In this document: positions 16,682-26,137 of the stretch, in pieces
How the letters are laid out: every line of letters starts with the position of its first letter
Position numbering within the stretch: the first letter of the stretch is position 1
Assembly: GCF_018642165.1 (NCBI RefSeq)
Contig: NZ_JAHHZM010000004.1
Span: 248,001 to 312,000 of the forward strand
Direction of reading: 5' to 3'
Source of the DNA: Echinicola shivajiensis
GTDB lineage: Bacteria; Bacteroidota; Bacteroidia; Cytophagales; Cyclobacteriaceae
DNA length: 64,000 nucleotides
Made by a program: the position numbers and the translations under genes
The notes under the pieces: generated by a model
The model's database searches: none
Told to the model about the DNA's origin: nothing
What the model saw: only the letters and a program-made list of their open reading frames with translations

Positions 16682-18532
16682 ATGAAACTATTAAAATTTA
16701 ATATAATGTGGGCTGTGCTGTTTAGTTTGGCCTTCTCCTCCTGTGAATCTGACTGGTTAGATCGTGAGCCGCCTAATATCCTTTTGGATGATCAAGTATG
16801 GAATGATCCAAAATTGATCACTGGCGTTTTGTCCAACTACTACGATAGATTGCCAGCACATACTACTACCACTGCAGGCTGGGTCGATTTTGCTGCCTAT
16901 GATGAGGCTATGTGGTCAGGTTATTCTGGTAATGATTGGTTGAACAACCTTTTTACCTATGATTTTGGCAGATGGGGCTTGTGGGATTATGGATTTATCA
17001 GGGATATCAATTTGGCGATTGATAAACTGCAGAATTTGTCCGAGCTGGCTGAAGATCAGAAAACCCAATTTATTTCTGAGCTTAGGTTTATCAGGGCTTA
17101 TGTTTATTTCGACCATGTAAAAAGAATGGGTGGAGTTCCGATTATTACGGAACAGTTGATTTACGATTTCAGCGGAGACCCTTCTTACCTTCAATATCCA
17201 AGAAATACAGAAGCAGAGGTATATGATTTTGTAATCAGTGAATTACAGGATATCCTACCAACAATTGGAAATGATGGCAGCAATACCAGGGCCAATAGGT
17301 TTACTGCATTAGCAGTGATCAGTAGGGCTGCGCTTTATGCAGGTTCATTGGCGAAATATAATGCCGAAATGTCCGCTCCGATTACTTTACCAGGAGGAGA
17401 AGTAGGAATTGATGCGGGTAGAGCAAATGCCTATTTCACCACTTCCTTAGAAGCTTCAAGAACAATTATCCAAGAGGGTGGATATGCCCTTTACAATAGC
17501 AATCCAGATTTGGGAGAGAACTTCTATGAAGCCATAGTTTCTAAGGCTGGTAATCCGGAGGTGATTTGGGCACAGGATTTTCTTTCTTCGGCTGATAAAA
17601 GGCACTGGTTTACTTATGATAATATTGCAAGACCTGTAAGGGAAGATAACCTTGGTTCTTCGGCTCTGGCTCCTGGTTTAAACCTAGTAGAGGATTTCCA
17701 ATATTTGGATGGTACATCTGGAGCATTAAAGACCAGAACTGCTGATGGTTCAGATTATATCTATTATGACAATGTAGAGGACATCTTTGCTAATAAAGAC
17801 GCTAGATTATACGGAACAGTGATCTATCCAGGGGCTACTTTTAGAGGACAGGAAGTATTTATGCAGGCCGGTGTGGCTGTTTGGAATGGATCAGATTATG
17901 ATTTGGTAGAATCTAATGGCCTAGGTACTGAATATGATGACGGTGGAATTTTGACAGCTGCTGGTGGTCCTCACCGTTCTATTCAGGAAGTTACCAATAC
18001 TGGCTTTTACCTAAGAAAGTACATTGACAATGCCGTTGGTGCTAGTACCAGAGGTCTTAGAAGTGAAGTGTGGTGGATCAGGTTCAGGTTGGCTGAGATT
18101 TACCTTAATGGAGCAGAGGCGGCATATGAGCTTGGTGAAACTTCAGAAGCCCTAGGTTATATCAATTTGTTGAGAGAAAGGGCCGGTTTTGGAGCCAATA
18201 GCCTTTCAAGTTTGACCATTGAAGATATCAGGCATGAGAGAAGAGTGGAATTGGCCTTTGAAGATCATATTGTTTGGGATTATAAGCGGTGGAGAGTGGC
18301 TCATGAGAAATGGTCAGGAAGTGACTCCAATCCTGAGAGTATGATTTACAGCTTATATCCATATAGGGTGGTAAGACCAGGAGATGCCAATGATGGAAAA
18401 TATGTCTTTGTCAAGTCTGTGGCACCCCGTTTCAGGGCTCCAAGGTTTTTCCAGATGGGCAATTATTATTCCCTAATAGGTCAAAACCTAATCGATGCCA
18501 ATCCAAAATTAGTTAGAAACCCATTCCATTAA
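16682..18532 (+). CDS. SusD/RagB-family surface glycan-binding lipoprotein
   Basis: A 616-residue lipoprotein that forms the lid of the SusC transporter and captures oligosaccharides. The lipobox cysteine lies in LAFSSCES at about residue 20. Typical SusD features are the N-terminal DWLDREPPN, the TPR-like helices with LRFIRAYVYFDHVKRMGGVPI (about residues 138-158), the second half RFRLAEIYLNGAEAAYELG, and the late motif DIRHERRVELAFEDHIVWDYKRW. A start codon 11 bp after SusC indicates a shared transcript. Its ligand is presumably arabinan-derived, from gene context. Confidence 0.95.
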   Translation: MKLLKFNIMWAVLFSLAFSSCESDWLDREPPNILLDDQVWNDPKLITGVLSNYYDRLPAHTTTTAGWVDFAAYDEAMWSGYSGNDWLNNLFTYDFGRWGLWDYGFIRDINLAIDKLQNLSELAEDQKTQFISELRFIRAYVYFDHVKRMGGVPIITEQLIYDFSGDPSYLQYPRNTEAEVYDFVISELQDILPTIGNDGSNTRANRFTALAVISRAALYAGSLAKYNAEMSAPITLPGGEVGIDAGRANAYFTTSLEASRTIIQEGGYALYNSNPDLGENFYEAIVSKAGNPEVIWAQDFLSSADKRHWFTYDNIARPVREDNLGSSALAPGLNLVEDFQYLDGTSGALKTRTADGSDYIYYDNVEDIFANKDARLYGTVIYPGATFRGQEVFMQAGVAVWNGSDYDLVESNGLGTEYDDGGILTAAGGPHRSIQEVTNTGFYLRKYIDNAVGASTRGLRSEVWWIRFRLAEIYLNGAEAAYELGETSEALGYINLLRERAGFGANSLSSLTIEDIRHERRVELAFEDHIVWDYKRWRVAHEKWSGSDSNPESMIYSLYPYRVVRPGDANDGKYVFVKSVAPRFRAPRFFQMGNYYSLIGQNLIDANPKLVRNPFH

Positions 18533-18544
18533 ACTGTAGAAATT

Positions 18545-19222
18545 ATGAAACTCAATATAATTAAATCATGCCTTCTGCTGTTCTTGGGCATTGCAGCTAT
18601 CAGCTGTAATTATGACAACTTCGAAGAGCCTAAATCAAACCTAAGCGGAAGAATTGTATACCAAGGTGAGCCTATTGGGCTGAGAAGTCAAGGAGTACAA
18701 TTGGAATTGTGGCAACATGGATATGACTTGTTCCAAAAGATACCGGTTTATGTGGCACAAGACGGAACTTTTTCTGCCACTTTGTTTGATGGAGATTATA
18801 AAATGACTTTGATCAGAGGTAACGGCCCTTGGTTGGATAGGACAGATTCCATTGATGTCCAAGTAAGGGGGGATGAAATCTTGGATGTAGAGATTGAGCC
18901 TTTTTACACCATTTCTTCTCCTAGCTACTCTGTAAGTGGAAGCACCTTGAGGGTAGACTTTACCTTGAACGGAGTCAATACTGATAGGGCAATTGAGTTT
19001 GTGGGAATTTATATGGGCAAGGCTTCCTTGACCGATAATATTATAAATGAAGGAGCAAGCATTATTCAAGGAGGGGATATTACTCCTGGTACTGCCGTGA
19101 GTGTAGATGTAGAAATACCTGCAGCTTTAGCTAGCCGCGGAGATATTTTTGTTCGCATCGGTGCAAAGACCATGGGTGTTCAAGAGTTGATCTTTTCGCA
19201 AGTGGAAAATGTTGGGCTCTAA
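18545..19222 (+). CDS. DUF3823 lipoprotein, SusCD-associated
   Basis: A 225-residue lipoprotein (lipobox GIAAISCNY, Cys at about residue 21) with two beta-sandwich-like parts: a carboxypeptidase-regulatory-like half (LSGRIVYQGEPIGLRSQGVQ ... GTFSATLFDGDYKMTL) and a second half (YSVSGSTLRVDFTLN ... DIFVRIGAKTMGV). This matches DUF3823, a family of unknown function that regularly follows SusD. A surface glycan-binding role is likely from position (12 bp after SusD) but unproven. Two strong hairpins directly follow the gene. Confidence 0.85.
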   Translation: MKLNIIKSCLLLFLGIAAISCNYDNFEEPKSNLSGRIVYQGEPIGLRSQGVQLELWQHGYDLFQKIPVYVAQDGTFSATLFDGDYKMTLIRGNGPWLDRTDSIDVQVRGDEILDVEIEPFYTISSPSYSVSGSTLRVDFTLNGVNTDRAIEFVGIYMGKASLTDNIINEGASIIQGGDITPGTAVSVDVEIPAALASRGDIFVRIGAKTMGVQELIFSQVENVGL

Positions 19223-19284
19223 TCAGGAGCCCATTAAAGACTTATTGAAGCTAAAAATTCAGCCCTGTAAAGGGCTGAATTTTT
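19214..19284 (+). terminator. Tandem hairpins inside the arabinan operon
   Basis: Hairpin 1, GGGCTC-TAATCAG-GAGCCC (19214-19232), overlaps the DUF3823 stop codon. Hairpin 2, TTCAGCCC/GGGCTGAA with flanking A and T runs (19254-19284), has the form of a bidirectional intrinsic terminator. It ends 16 bp before the next gene. It probably stops or processes most transcripts, giving more SusCD-DUF3823 than glycosidase mRNA. Confidence 0.7.
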
Positions 19285-19300
19285 CATAAAAACCAGTATT

Positions 19301-20281
19301 ATGAATAAGTATTTGATTGTTTTCCTTCTTGGATTGTTATGGACAAGAAATGTTCAAGGGCAAAGCATTTCAGTTCATGATCCTGTGATGATTCAGGAAA
19401 ACGGAACATTTTATCTTTTCTGCACAGGAAGGGGAATAGCTGTTTGGTCATCAAAGGATAAGGAGGATTGGAGTCGAGAAGAGCCTGTTTTTCCCGAGGC
19501 TCCATCTTGGGCAAAGGAAGTGGTGCCAGATTTCAAAAATCATATTTGGGCACCAGATATTTCCTTTCAAAATGGCCAATATTACCTCTATTATTCAATT
19601 TCCTCCTTTGCCAAAAATACTTCTGCAATTGGTGTGGCCACCAATAAAACACTAGATGCTGATGCTTCTGATTTTGAATGGGTGGACCATGGAATTGTCA
19701 TAGAAAGTGTTCCTGGCAGGGATATGTGGAATGCCATTGATCCCAATATAGTCAGTGATGAAGAGGGGGGGAATTGGATGACATTTGGGTCTTTTTGGTC
19801 TGGTCTGAAACTGGTTAGGCTAAATGAGGATCTTTTGTCCGTAAAAAATGGACCTAAGGATTGGTATACCATTGCCAGAAGGAAAAGATCTTTTGAACTG
19901 GATGAGCGCGATCCAGGAGATGCGGCCTTGGAGGCGCCTTTTATATTCAAAAAGGATAATTACTATTATTTATTTGTATCCTTCGATTTATGTTGCAGAG
20001 GGGAGGATTCCACTTATAAAATGGTGGTGGGAAGATCTGAAGAGCTACAGGGACCTTATTTGGATAGGGAAGGAGAAAGCATGTATAATGGAGGGGGAAC
20101 CTTGGTGCTTGAAGGTAATGAGGACTGGTATGGGGTAGGGCATAACTCGGCCTATACTTTTAATAATAAAGATTATTTGATTTTTCATGGTTATTATGCT
20201 CAGCAAAATGGGAAACCATTACTTTTTGTAAGAGAAATAACTTGGGATGAAGCAGGCTGGCCAATCGTAGGCATAGATTGA
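19301..20281 (+). CDS. Arabinan endo-1,5-alpha-L-arabinosidase-like, GH43
   Basis: A 326-residue secreted five-bladed-propeller glycosidase of GH43, acting by inversion. A signal peptide ends near VQGQ. The three active-site acids are visible: general base Asp27 in SVHDPVM, pKa modulator Asp147 in NAIDPNIV and general acid Glu211 in LEAPFIF. The WAPDISFQNGQYYLYYS segment (from about 83) and WYGVGHNSAYTFN are typical of endo-arabinanases (GH43 subfamily 4/5 type). It would cut the alpha-1,5-arabinan backbone. It overlaps no gene, and the next GH43 gene starts 1 bp after its stop codon, so translation is probably coupled. Confidence 0.9.
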   Translation: MNKYLIVFLLGLLWTRNVQGQSISVHDPVMIQENGTFYLFCTGRGIAVWSSKDKEDWSREEPVFPEAPSWAKEVVPDFKNHIWAPDISFQNGQYYLYYSISSFAKNTSAIGVATNKTLDADASDFEWVDHGIVIESVPGRDMWNAIDPNIVSDEEGGNWMTFGSFWSGLKLVRLNEDLLSVKNGPKDWYTIARRKRSFELDERDPGDAALEAPFIFKKDNYYYLFVSFDLCCRGEDSTYKMVVGRSEELQGPYLDREGESMYNGGGTLVLEGNEDWYGVGHNSAYTFNNKDYLIFHGYYAQQNGKPLLFVREITWDEAGWPIVGID

Positions 20282-20282
20282 T

Positions 20283-21755
20283 ATGTATTGGCGAAGAAAT
20301 AAATATGGCTTTTTAATCAGCTTTATGTTGGTACTTTTCAGTATATCCTGTTCAGAGGATACTGAAGCTCCCCAAAAGCTTCCTGAAGTTGAAGAAGATT
20401 TCAAATTGACAGATATTAAGGATGCCTATGCTGGGATTGCATCGTTTAGTCAGACAGCCCAATGGGGGCCTTATAATGTTCATGATCCTGCCATCATCAA
20501 GGTAGGAGAATGGTATTATTGTTACAGCACAGATGTGGCCTATGGTCAGCCTCTTTTGAGGGTAGGTATTCAGATGAGAAAGTCCAAGGATTTGGTTGAA
20601 TGGGAATTTGTTGGTTGGGCTTATGATGGATTGCCCATGCAGGCAGTCAATTATATACGCTCTGGAAATACGGAGCCTTTCGAGAATATTTGGGCACCCT
20701 ACTGCCTTAAGGTTGGTGATGAATTTAGGCTCTATTATTCCCTTTCCTCAGAAGTCCATAAACTTAGCACTATTGGTTTATTGACAGCATCTTCTCCCGA
20801 AGGACCTTGGTTGCAGTCTGGCCTGGTAGTCACTTCCGCTCCCAATATCCCAATGACCAATGCCATTGACCCGACTGTCATTGTGGATCAGCAAAACAGG
20901 CACTGGATGTATTATGGTTCAGCCTATGATGGGATTTATGTATTGGAACTGGATCCCACAACAGGTTTAAGCAAGCAAGGAGGTGATAAGGGGAAAAGGG
21001 TTGCTCAAAGGGGTTTTACTGCTGGGGTGATCAATGGGAATATTGAGGCTCCTGAAATCATTTATAATGAGGAAACAGGTTTCTATTATTTATTCCATTC
21101 CTATGATTGGCTGGAAAGCAAATACAATATCCGTGTGGCTAGATCTAGTAATCCCGAAGGACCTTTTTTGGATTATAATGGTCAGGATATCAATACAGAA
21201 TTGGATAATGGCCCAATGATCATTGCTCCTTATAAATTTGAAGGGCATGCAGGTTGGCAGGGTACAGGCCATAATGCTGTTTTTAAGGGGCAGGATAATT
21301 ATTATATTGCCCATCAGGGTAGGCCTACAAGTGATAGGTTTTTTATGATCCTTCATGTACGCAAATTGTTTTGGACAAAAGAGGGTTGGCCGGTAGCCTC
21401 ACCTCAACGCTATGCGGGGCTGGTTCAAAGTCCTCTTGAACGGGAAGAACTTCTTGGAGAGTGGGAGCAAATAGTTTTGGGATACAGGGTAGTGCCTGGC
21501 TTTGCAGCAGAACAATTTTCACCTGATCAGCAGGTTTCTTACAGGATCAACCTCAAGGCCGATGGAACCATCGATGGACAATCTGCAAATAGATGGACTT
21601 ATGAAAAGCCTTGGCTTTTTTTGGATTATGGCAATGGCACTTTTGTGGATAAAGTGGAGGTCGAAATCGGTTATGACTGGGAAAATCACAAAGAAACCCT
21701 GATCTACTCAGGCTTAAACAATGAAGGAACGGCCATTTGGGCCAAAAAGAGATAA
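20283..21755 (+). CDS. GH43 endo-arabinanase-like lipoprotein with GH43 C-terminal domain
   Basis: A 490-residue lipoprotein (lipobox FSISC, Cys23), likely anchored at the outer membrane. GH43 acids are Asp68 (NVHDPAII), Asp196 (NAIDPTVI) and Glu255 (IEAPEII). After the propeller (about 60-375) a beta-barrel-like C-terminal domain (about 385-490, from LLGEWEQIVLG to EGTAIWAKKR) matches the accessory domain of extended endo-arabinanases. With the secreted GH43 gene just upstream it probably divides the labour: one enzyme at the surface, one periplasmic or secreted. Fine specificity (endo- or exo-acting) cannot be fixed from sequence alone. Confidence 0.88.
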   Translation: MYWRRNKYGFLISFMLVLFSISCSEDTEAPQKLPEVEEDFKLTDIKDAYAGIASFSQTAQWGPYNVHDPAIIKVGEWYYCYSTDVAYGQPLLRVGIQMRKSKDLVEWEFVGWAYDGLPMQAVNYIRSGNTEPFENIWAPYCLKVGDEFRLYYSLSSEVHKLSTIGLLTASSPEGPWLQSGLVVTSAPNIPMTNAIDPTVIVDQQNRHWMYYGSAYDGIYVLELDPTTGLSKQGGDKGKRVAQRGFTAGVINGNIEAPEIIYNEETGFYYLFHSYDWLESKYNIRVARSSNPEGPFLDYNGQDINTELDNGPMIIAPYKFEGHAGWQGTGHNAVFKGQDNYYIAHQGRPTSDRFFMILHVRKLFWTKEGWPVASPQRYAGLVQSPLEREELLGEWEQIVLGYRVVPGFAAEQFSPDQQVSYRINLKADGTIDGQSANRWTYEKPWLFLDYGNGTFVDKVEVEIGYDWENHKETLIYSGLNNEGTAIWAKKR

Positions 21756-21767
21756 AATTAATAGCAG

Positions 21768-24137
21768 ATGAATCATAAAATAACCTATTTAACAGCATTG
21801 GCCTTGTTGGTCTTGCCTCTTCAATCTTCTCTGGCACAAAGTCCTGCGCGGTCTGTGGAATTATTTGATTTGGAGCAGGTGACTTTGCTTCCAAGCCCTT
21901 TCCTAAATGCCCAAGAGGTAGATAAAGCCTATATACTTGAAATGGATGTCGATAGATTACTAGCTCCTTATATGTTGGAAGCAGGGATTGAGTGGCAGGC
22001 CGAGCGCTATGGGAACTGGGAAAATACTGGTTTGGATGGGCATATCGGAGGCCATTATCTTTCAGCATTATCCATGATGTATGCGAGTACCGGTGATCTG
22101 GAGATCAAGGGTAGAATGGATTATATGGTTGAACAGCTGGCCTTGGCCCAAGATAGAAATGGAAATGGCTATTTGGGCGGAATACCTGGGGGCATGGCCA
22201 TGTGGAAAGAAATCAGCGAAGGAAATATTGATGCTGGAGGATTTTCCCTTAATCAAAAATGGGTTCCACTGTACAATATCCATAAAATTTATGCAGGCCT
22301 TAGGGATGCGTATTGGATAGGAGGAAACCAGCAGGCAAAGGAAATGTTGGTTGAGTTAAGTGATTGGTTTTATGATTTGACCAAGGACCTTTCCCAGGAT
22401 CAATTTCAACAAATGCTGATCAGTGAGCATGGCGGCATGAATGAGGTGTTTGCGGATGTGGCAGCAATCACAGGAGATATGAAATATTTGGAATTGGCCA
22501 AAAAGATGTCCCACCAAATATTGCTAGAGCCCCTTGAGCAGGGGAAAGATGAATTGACTGGTATGCATGCCAATACCCAGATCCCAAAAGTGGTTGGTTT
22601 TCAGCGGATTGCCCAAGAAGGTGACTTGGCAGAATGGCAAAATGCAGCTGAATTTTTTTGGAACACAGTGACCCAAAATAGATCAGTAGCAATAGGAGGG
22701 AACAGTGTAAGAGAGCATTTTCATCCTGCGAACGATTTTTCAGCTATGGTTTCTTCAGAGCAAGGGCCAGAAACCTGCAACACTTATAATATGCTACGAC
22801 TTAGTGAGCAGCTGTACCTTTCTAATCCCTCGGCAAAATATGTGGATTTTTATGAGCGAGGATTATATAACCATATTCTTTCTAGCCAGCATCCAGAGAA
22901 GGGGGGCTTCGTTTACTTTACCCCCATGCGTCCTGGACATTACAGAGTTTATTCTCAGCCGCATGAAGGCTTCTGGTGCTGTGTGGGCTCAGGGCTGGAG
23001 AATCATGCTAAATATGGAGAATTTATCTATGCCCATACAAAGGATGAACTATATATCAACCTATTTATTCCATCCCAGCTTAATTGGCAAGAACAAGGAT
23101 TGGAATTAACCCAAAGCACATCTTTCCCCGAGAAGGAGGAAAGCCAATTTACGTTGAAGCTGGATAAACCGAAAAAATTAAAATTAAAGTTTCGCTACCC
23201 TGCTTGGGTAAAGGCAGGATCGCTGGAGATTGAGCTTAATGGAAAGCTTATTGAAGTCAATGCCCAACCTTCCTCTTATATTGAACTGGAGAGAAAATGG
23301 AAAGATGGTGATCATATTACCATAAAGCTTCCTATGGAAATGAGCTGGGAGGCTTTACCTGACGGTTCAGCTTGGGGGGCTTTTGTTTATGGTCCCATTG
23401 TGCTGGCGGCAGAGGAAGGGAAAGCCCATATGGCAGGCTTATTTGCAGATGATAGTCGTATGGGGCATGTGGCCTCTGGAAAAATGTGGGCATTGGCTGA
23501 AACTCCTTTGTTAGTCAGTGAGAGTAATGACCCAACGGATGAACTTGAGCCAGTTTCAAATGAGGCATTAACTTTTAAAATGCTTGGAGACCTTGTCCCT
23601 CAGCAAGAAGAGGAGCTCATTCTTAGGCCTTTTTACGAAATTCATGAATCAAGGTATCAGATATACTGGCCGATAGCCAAAAAGGAGAAAGTGGAAGAGG
23701 TGAAGGCTATGATCAATAAGAAGGATGGGTTGATGTTGGCTTTAGAGAGACGGACGGTGGATCAGGTGGCCACTGGTGAGCAACAACCTGAGTCTGACCA
23801 TTTCTTCAAGGGACAGCAAACACAATCGGGCAATGATGATGGATATTTTTGGAGGAGTACAAGTGCATGGTTTAGCTATGAATTAAAGAATTCGGATTTC
23901 AAGGCCAAAGCTCTTAGAATTACCTTTCCAGGTGAGGTGAAGGGGAATACTTTTGATATTTATATTAATGACCAACTCTTCAAAAAGGAACAATTGGTAA
24001 ATATAGCCTCAGCCAGTCAGGCTTTGGATTATGAGTTGCCAGAGGGCTTGCAAAAAGAAGAAAAGCTGGTGATCAAATTCCAAGCTTTGGAAGGTAGGCC
24101 GACGGAGAAGATTTATTATGTCCGCCTACTAAAATAA
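21768..24137 (+). CDS. GH127 beta-L-arabinofuranosidase
   Basis: A 789-residue secreted enzyme (signal peptide to about residue 24) of family GH127 (formerly DUF1680), which removes beta-L-arabinofuranosyl units with a cysteine nucleophile. The zinc/cysteine site of characterised members is recognisable: Glu335 and Cys337 in PETCNTYNM and the adjacent Cys404-Cys405 in FWCCVGSG; the first of the pair would be the nucleophile, and Glu316 in VREHF is a candidate acid/base. The catalytic (alpha/alpha)6 barrel spans about 45-430, with beta domains after it and a C-terminal extension (about 670-789) beyond the minimal family length. It starts 12 bp after the GH43 gene. Confidence 0.9.
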   Translation: MNHKITYLTALALLVLPLQSSLAQSPARSVELFDLEQVTLLPSPFLNAQEVDKAYILEMDVDRLLAPYMLEAGIEWQAERYGNWENTGLDGHIGGHYLSALSMMYASTGDLEIKGRMDYMVEQLALAQDRNGNGYLGGIPGGMAMWKEISEGNIDAGGFSLNQKWVPLYNIHKIYAGLRDAYWIGGNQQAKEMLVELSDWFYDLTKDLSQDQFQQMLISEHGGMNEVFADVAAITGDMKYLELAKKMSHQILLEPLEQGKDELTGMHANTQIPKVVGFQRIAQEGDLAEWQNAAEFFWNTVTQNRSVAIGGNSVREHFHPANDFSAMVSSEQGPETCNTYNMLRLSEQLYLSNPSAKYVDFYERGLYNHILSSQHPEKGGFVYFTPMRPGHYRVYSQPHEGFWCCVGSGLENHAKYGEFIYAHTKDELYINLFIPSQLNWQEQGLELTQSTSFPEKEESQFTLKLDKPKKLKLKFRYPAWVKAGSLEIELNGKLIEVNAQPSSYIELERKWKDGDHITIKLPMEMSWEALPDGSAWGAFVYGPIVLAAEEGKAHMAGLFADDSRMGHVASGKMWALAETPLLVSESNDPTDELEPVSNEALTFKMLGDLVPQQEEELILRPFYEIHESRYQIYWPIAKKEKVEEVKAMINKKDGLMLALERRTVDQVATGEQQPESDHFFKGQQTQSGNDDGYFWRSTSAWFSYELKNSDFKAKALRITFPGEVKGNTFDIYINDQLFKKEQLVNIASASQALDYELPEGLQKEEKLVIKFQALEGRPTEKIYYVRLLK

Positions 24138-24160
24138 TACTGAACCCTAAATATTATATA

Positions 24161-26092
24161 ATGAAATACAGCATTTTAATGTATCTATTGCTGGTCAATA
24201 TTGTTATTGCCTGCCAGCAGCCCAAAGAAACTAGTTTTAATTCCCCAGATGGATCTTTGGAATTGGATTTTAAAGTGGAAGAAGGAAAGGCCCTTTACCA
24301 CTTAAGCAAGGAAGGTAAAGAGGTGCTGGAATGGTCCCAACTGGGAATTATAATGGACAAGGCTGATTACTACAATGGGCTTTCTTTGGTTTCCATCTCA
24401 GAGCTTGGTGAGATAAGGGATAATTATAGCTTGGTGCATGGTAAGAAAAAGGAGATTGAATATGTGGCCAATGAGCGTATTTATTCCTTAGAAAACCCTG
24501 ATGGAGAAGTAATGAAAATGGCTTTTAGACTTTCCAATGATGGTCTGGTTTTCCAGTATCAGTTTGAAGGGGAAGGGGATGAGGTTTTTACTATTGAGGA
24601 AGAAAAGACCAGTTATAATTTTCCTGCTGTAGCCAAAGCTTGGATGCAGCCAATTGCTGAGGTCAATACAGGTTGGGAGTCCAGTAATCCTTCTTATGAG
24701 GAAGAATATCAAATGGGGATACCTGTAGGCACTCCTTCTCCGATTTCTGCAGGATGGGTTTATCCGGCTTTGTTTCAGAGTAATGATAATTGGGTCTTGA
24801 TTTCTGAAGCAGGACTCGGGACCAATTACTGTGCAAGTAGATTGGCTGCTGAGTCACCAGATGGAGAATATGATCTTGCCTTTCCTGGTCCAGAGGAGGT
24901 GTTTCCGGGTGGTCCAGCTAAACCAACGAGTACTTTGCCTTGGGAATCACCATGGAGGATATTGGCAGTGGGGAGTTTGGGAACTGTAGTGGAATCCACT
25001 TTGGGGACCGATCTTGCCAAACCGGCAGTAAGGATGTCCTCTGATTTTGTAGAACCGGGCCAAGCAGCATGGAGTTGGGCATTGGGTAAGGATGAATCCA
25101 TTACCTATGATATCCAGAAAAAACATATTGATTTTGCTGCCGAAATGCAGTATGAACATTGCTTGATCGATGTGAACTGGGATACAACTATTGGATATGA
25201 AAAAATCGCAGAGTTAGTAGATTATGGATTGGATAATGGTGTGAAAGTACATCTTTGGTATAATTCGGCTGGTTCCTGGAATACCACTCCTTATCACCCC
25301 AGAAATTTGTTGCTGACTGATGATGGGAGAATGGAGGAGTTTCAACGTATTAAAGATATGGGGGTAGCCAGGGTGAAGATAGATTTCTTTGGGGGTGATG
25401 GCCAGTCCATGATCAATTATTACCATGATATTCTAAAAGATGCCGCAGAAGTAGGTCTTTTGGTGAATTTCCATGGGACGACTTTACCAAGAGGTTGGCA
25501 TAGAACTTATCCTCACTTGATGACCATGGAGTCAGTTAAGGGATTTGAAATGATCACTTTTGAGCAAGCCTTTGCTGATAGGGTGGGCAAGCACTGTTTG
25601 ATGTTGCCGTTTACCAGAAATGTTTTTGACCCAATGGATTTTACCCCAATGTCCTTGGATGAAATCCCCAATATTGACCGTAAGACCAGCAAGGGGTTTG
25701 AACTGGCATTGTCTGTAATCTATGAATCAGGTATTCAGCATCTGGCCGAATCACCAGAAGGGATGGCCAAACAGCCTGAAAAAATCAAGGATTTTTTGCG
25801 AGGACTTCCAGGGACCTGGGAGGATACCAAATTTATAGCAGGCTTCCCTGGGGAATATATTGTTTTGGCCCGAAAGTCCGAAGGAGGATGGTATTTGGCA
25901 GGAATAAATGCGACAGATCAAAGCCAGGAGATTAAACTTGATTTGAGCCAATATGGCAGCGGTAATAGCTGGCAATTAATTCAGGATAATGCGGATTATT
26001 CAAGTTTTGATGTCAGTCAAATAGTGGAAAAAGAAGAGCTTATGGTTAATTTATCTCCTTTAGGCGGATTTGTGCTTTTGCATTTAAAATAA
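24161..26092 (+). CDS. GH97 retaining glycosidase (alpha-galactosidase / beta-L-arabinopyranosidase type), lipoprotein
   Basis: A 643-residue lipoprotein (lipobox VIACQ, Cys18). GH97 marks are the N-terminal beta-sandwich (about 25-280), then the barrel with HLWYNSAGSWN and the segment VARVKIDFFGGDGQSMINYY. Asp408 in KIDFFGGD sits where retaining GH97 enzymes carry their nucleophile; inverting alpha-glucosidases of the family use glutamates instead. Retaining GH97 enzymes act on alpha-galactosides, and some on beta-L-arabinopyranosides, which have the same ring stereochemistry. Given five arabinan genes around it, the arabinopyranosidase reading is attractive but inferred. It begins 24 bp after GH127. 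Confidence 0.88.
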   Translation: MKYSILMYLLLVNIVIACQQPKETSFNSPDGSLELDFKVEEGKALYHLSKEGKEVLEWSQLGIIMDKADYYNGLSLVSISELGEIRDNYSLVHGKKKEIEYVANERIYSLENPDGEVMKMAFRLSNDGLVFQYQFEGEGDEVFTIEEEKTSYNFPAVAKAWMQPIAEVNTGWESSNPSYEEEYQMGIPVGTPSPISAGWVYPALFQSNDNWVLISEAGLGTNYCASRLAAESPDGEYDLAFPGPEEVFPGGPAKPTSTLPWESPWRILAVGSLGTVVESTLGTDLAKPAVRMSSDFVEPGQAAWSWALGKDESITYDIQKKHIDFAAEMQYEHCLIDVNWDTTIGYEKIAELVDYGLDNGVKVHLWYNSAGSWNTTPYHPRNLLLTDDGRMEEFQRIKDMGVARVKIDFFGGDGQSMINYYHDILKDAAEVGLLVNFHGTTLPRGWHRTYPHLMTMESVKGFEMITFEQAFADRVGKHCLMLPFTRNVFDPMDFTPMSLDEIPNIDRKTSKGFELALSVIYESGIQHLAESPEGMAKQPEKIKDFLRGLPGTWEDTKFIAGFPGEYIVLARKSEGGWYLAGINATDQSQEIKLDLSQYGSGNSWQLIQDNADYSSFDVSQIVEKEELMVNLSPLGGFVLLHLK

Positions 26093-26137
26093 AAAATGTA
26101 ATTTAGACACTTAATAATCAATAAACCTCAGAATATC

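Noticed and set aside
21553-22068. Minus-strand frame of 171 codons spanning the GH43/GH127 junction
   Set aside because: Opposite two well-supported genes and without recognisable motifs.
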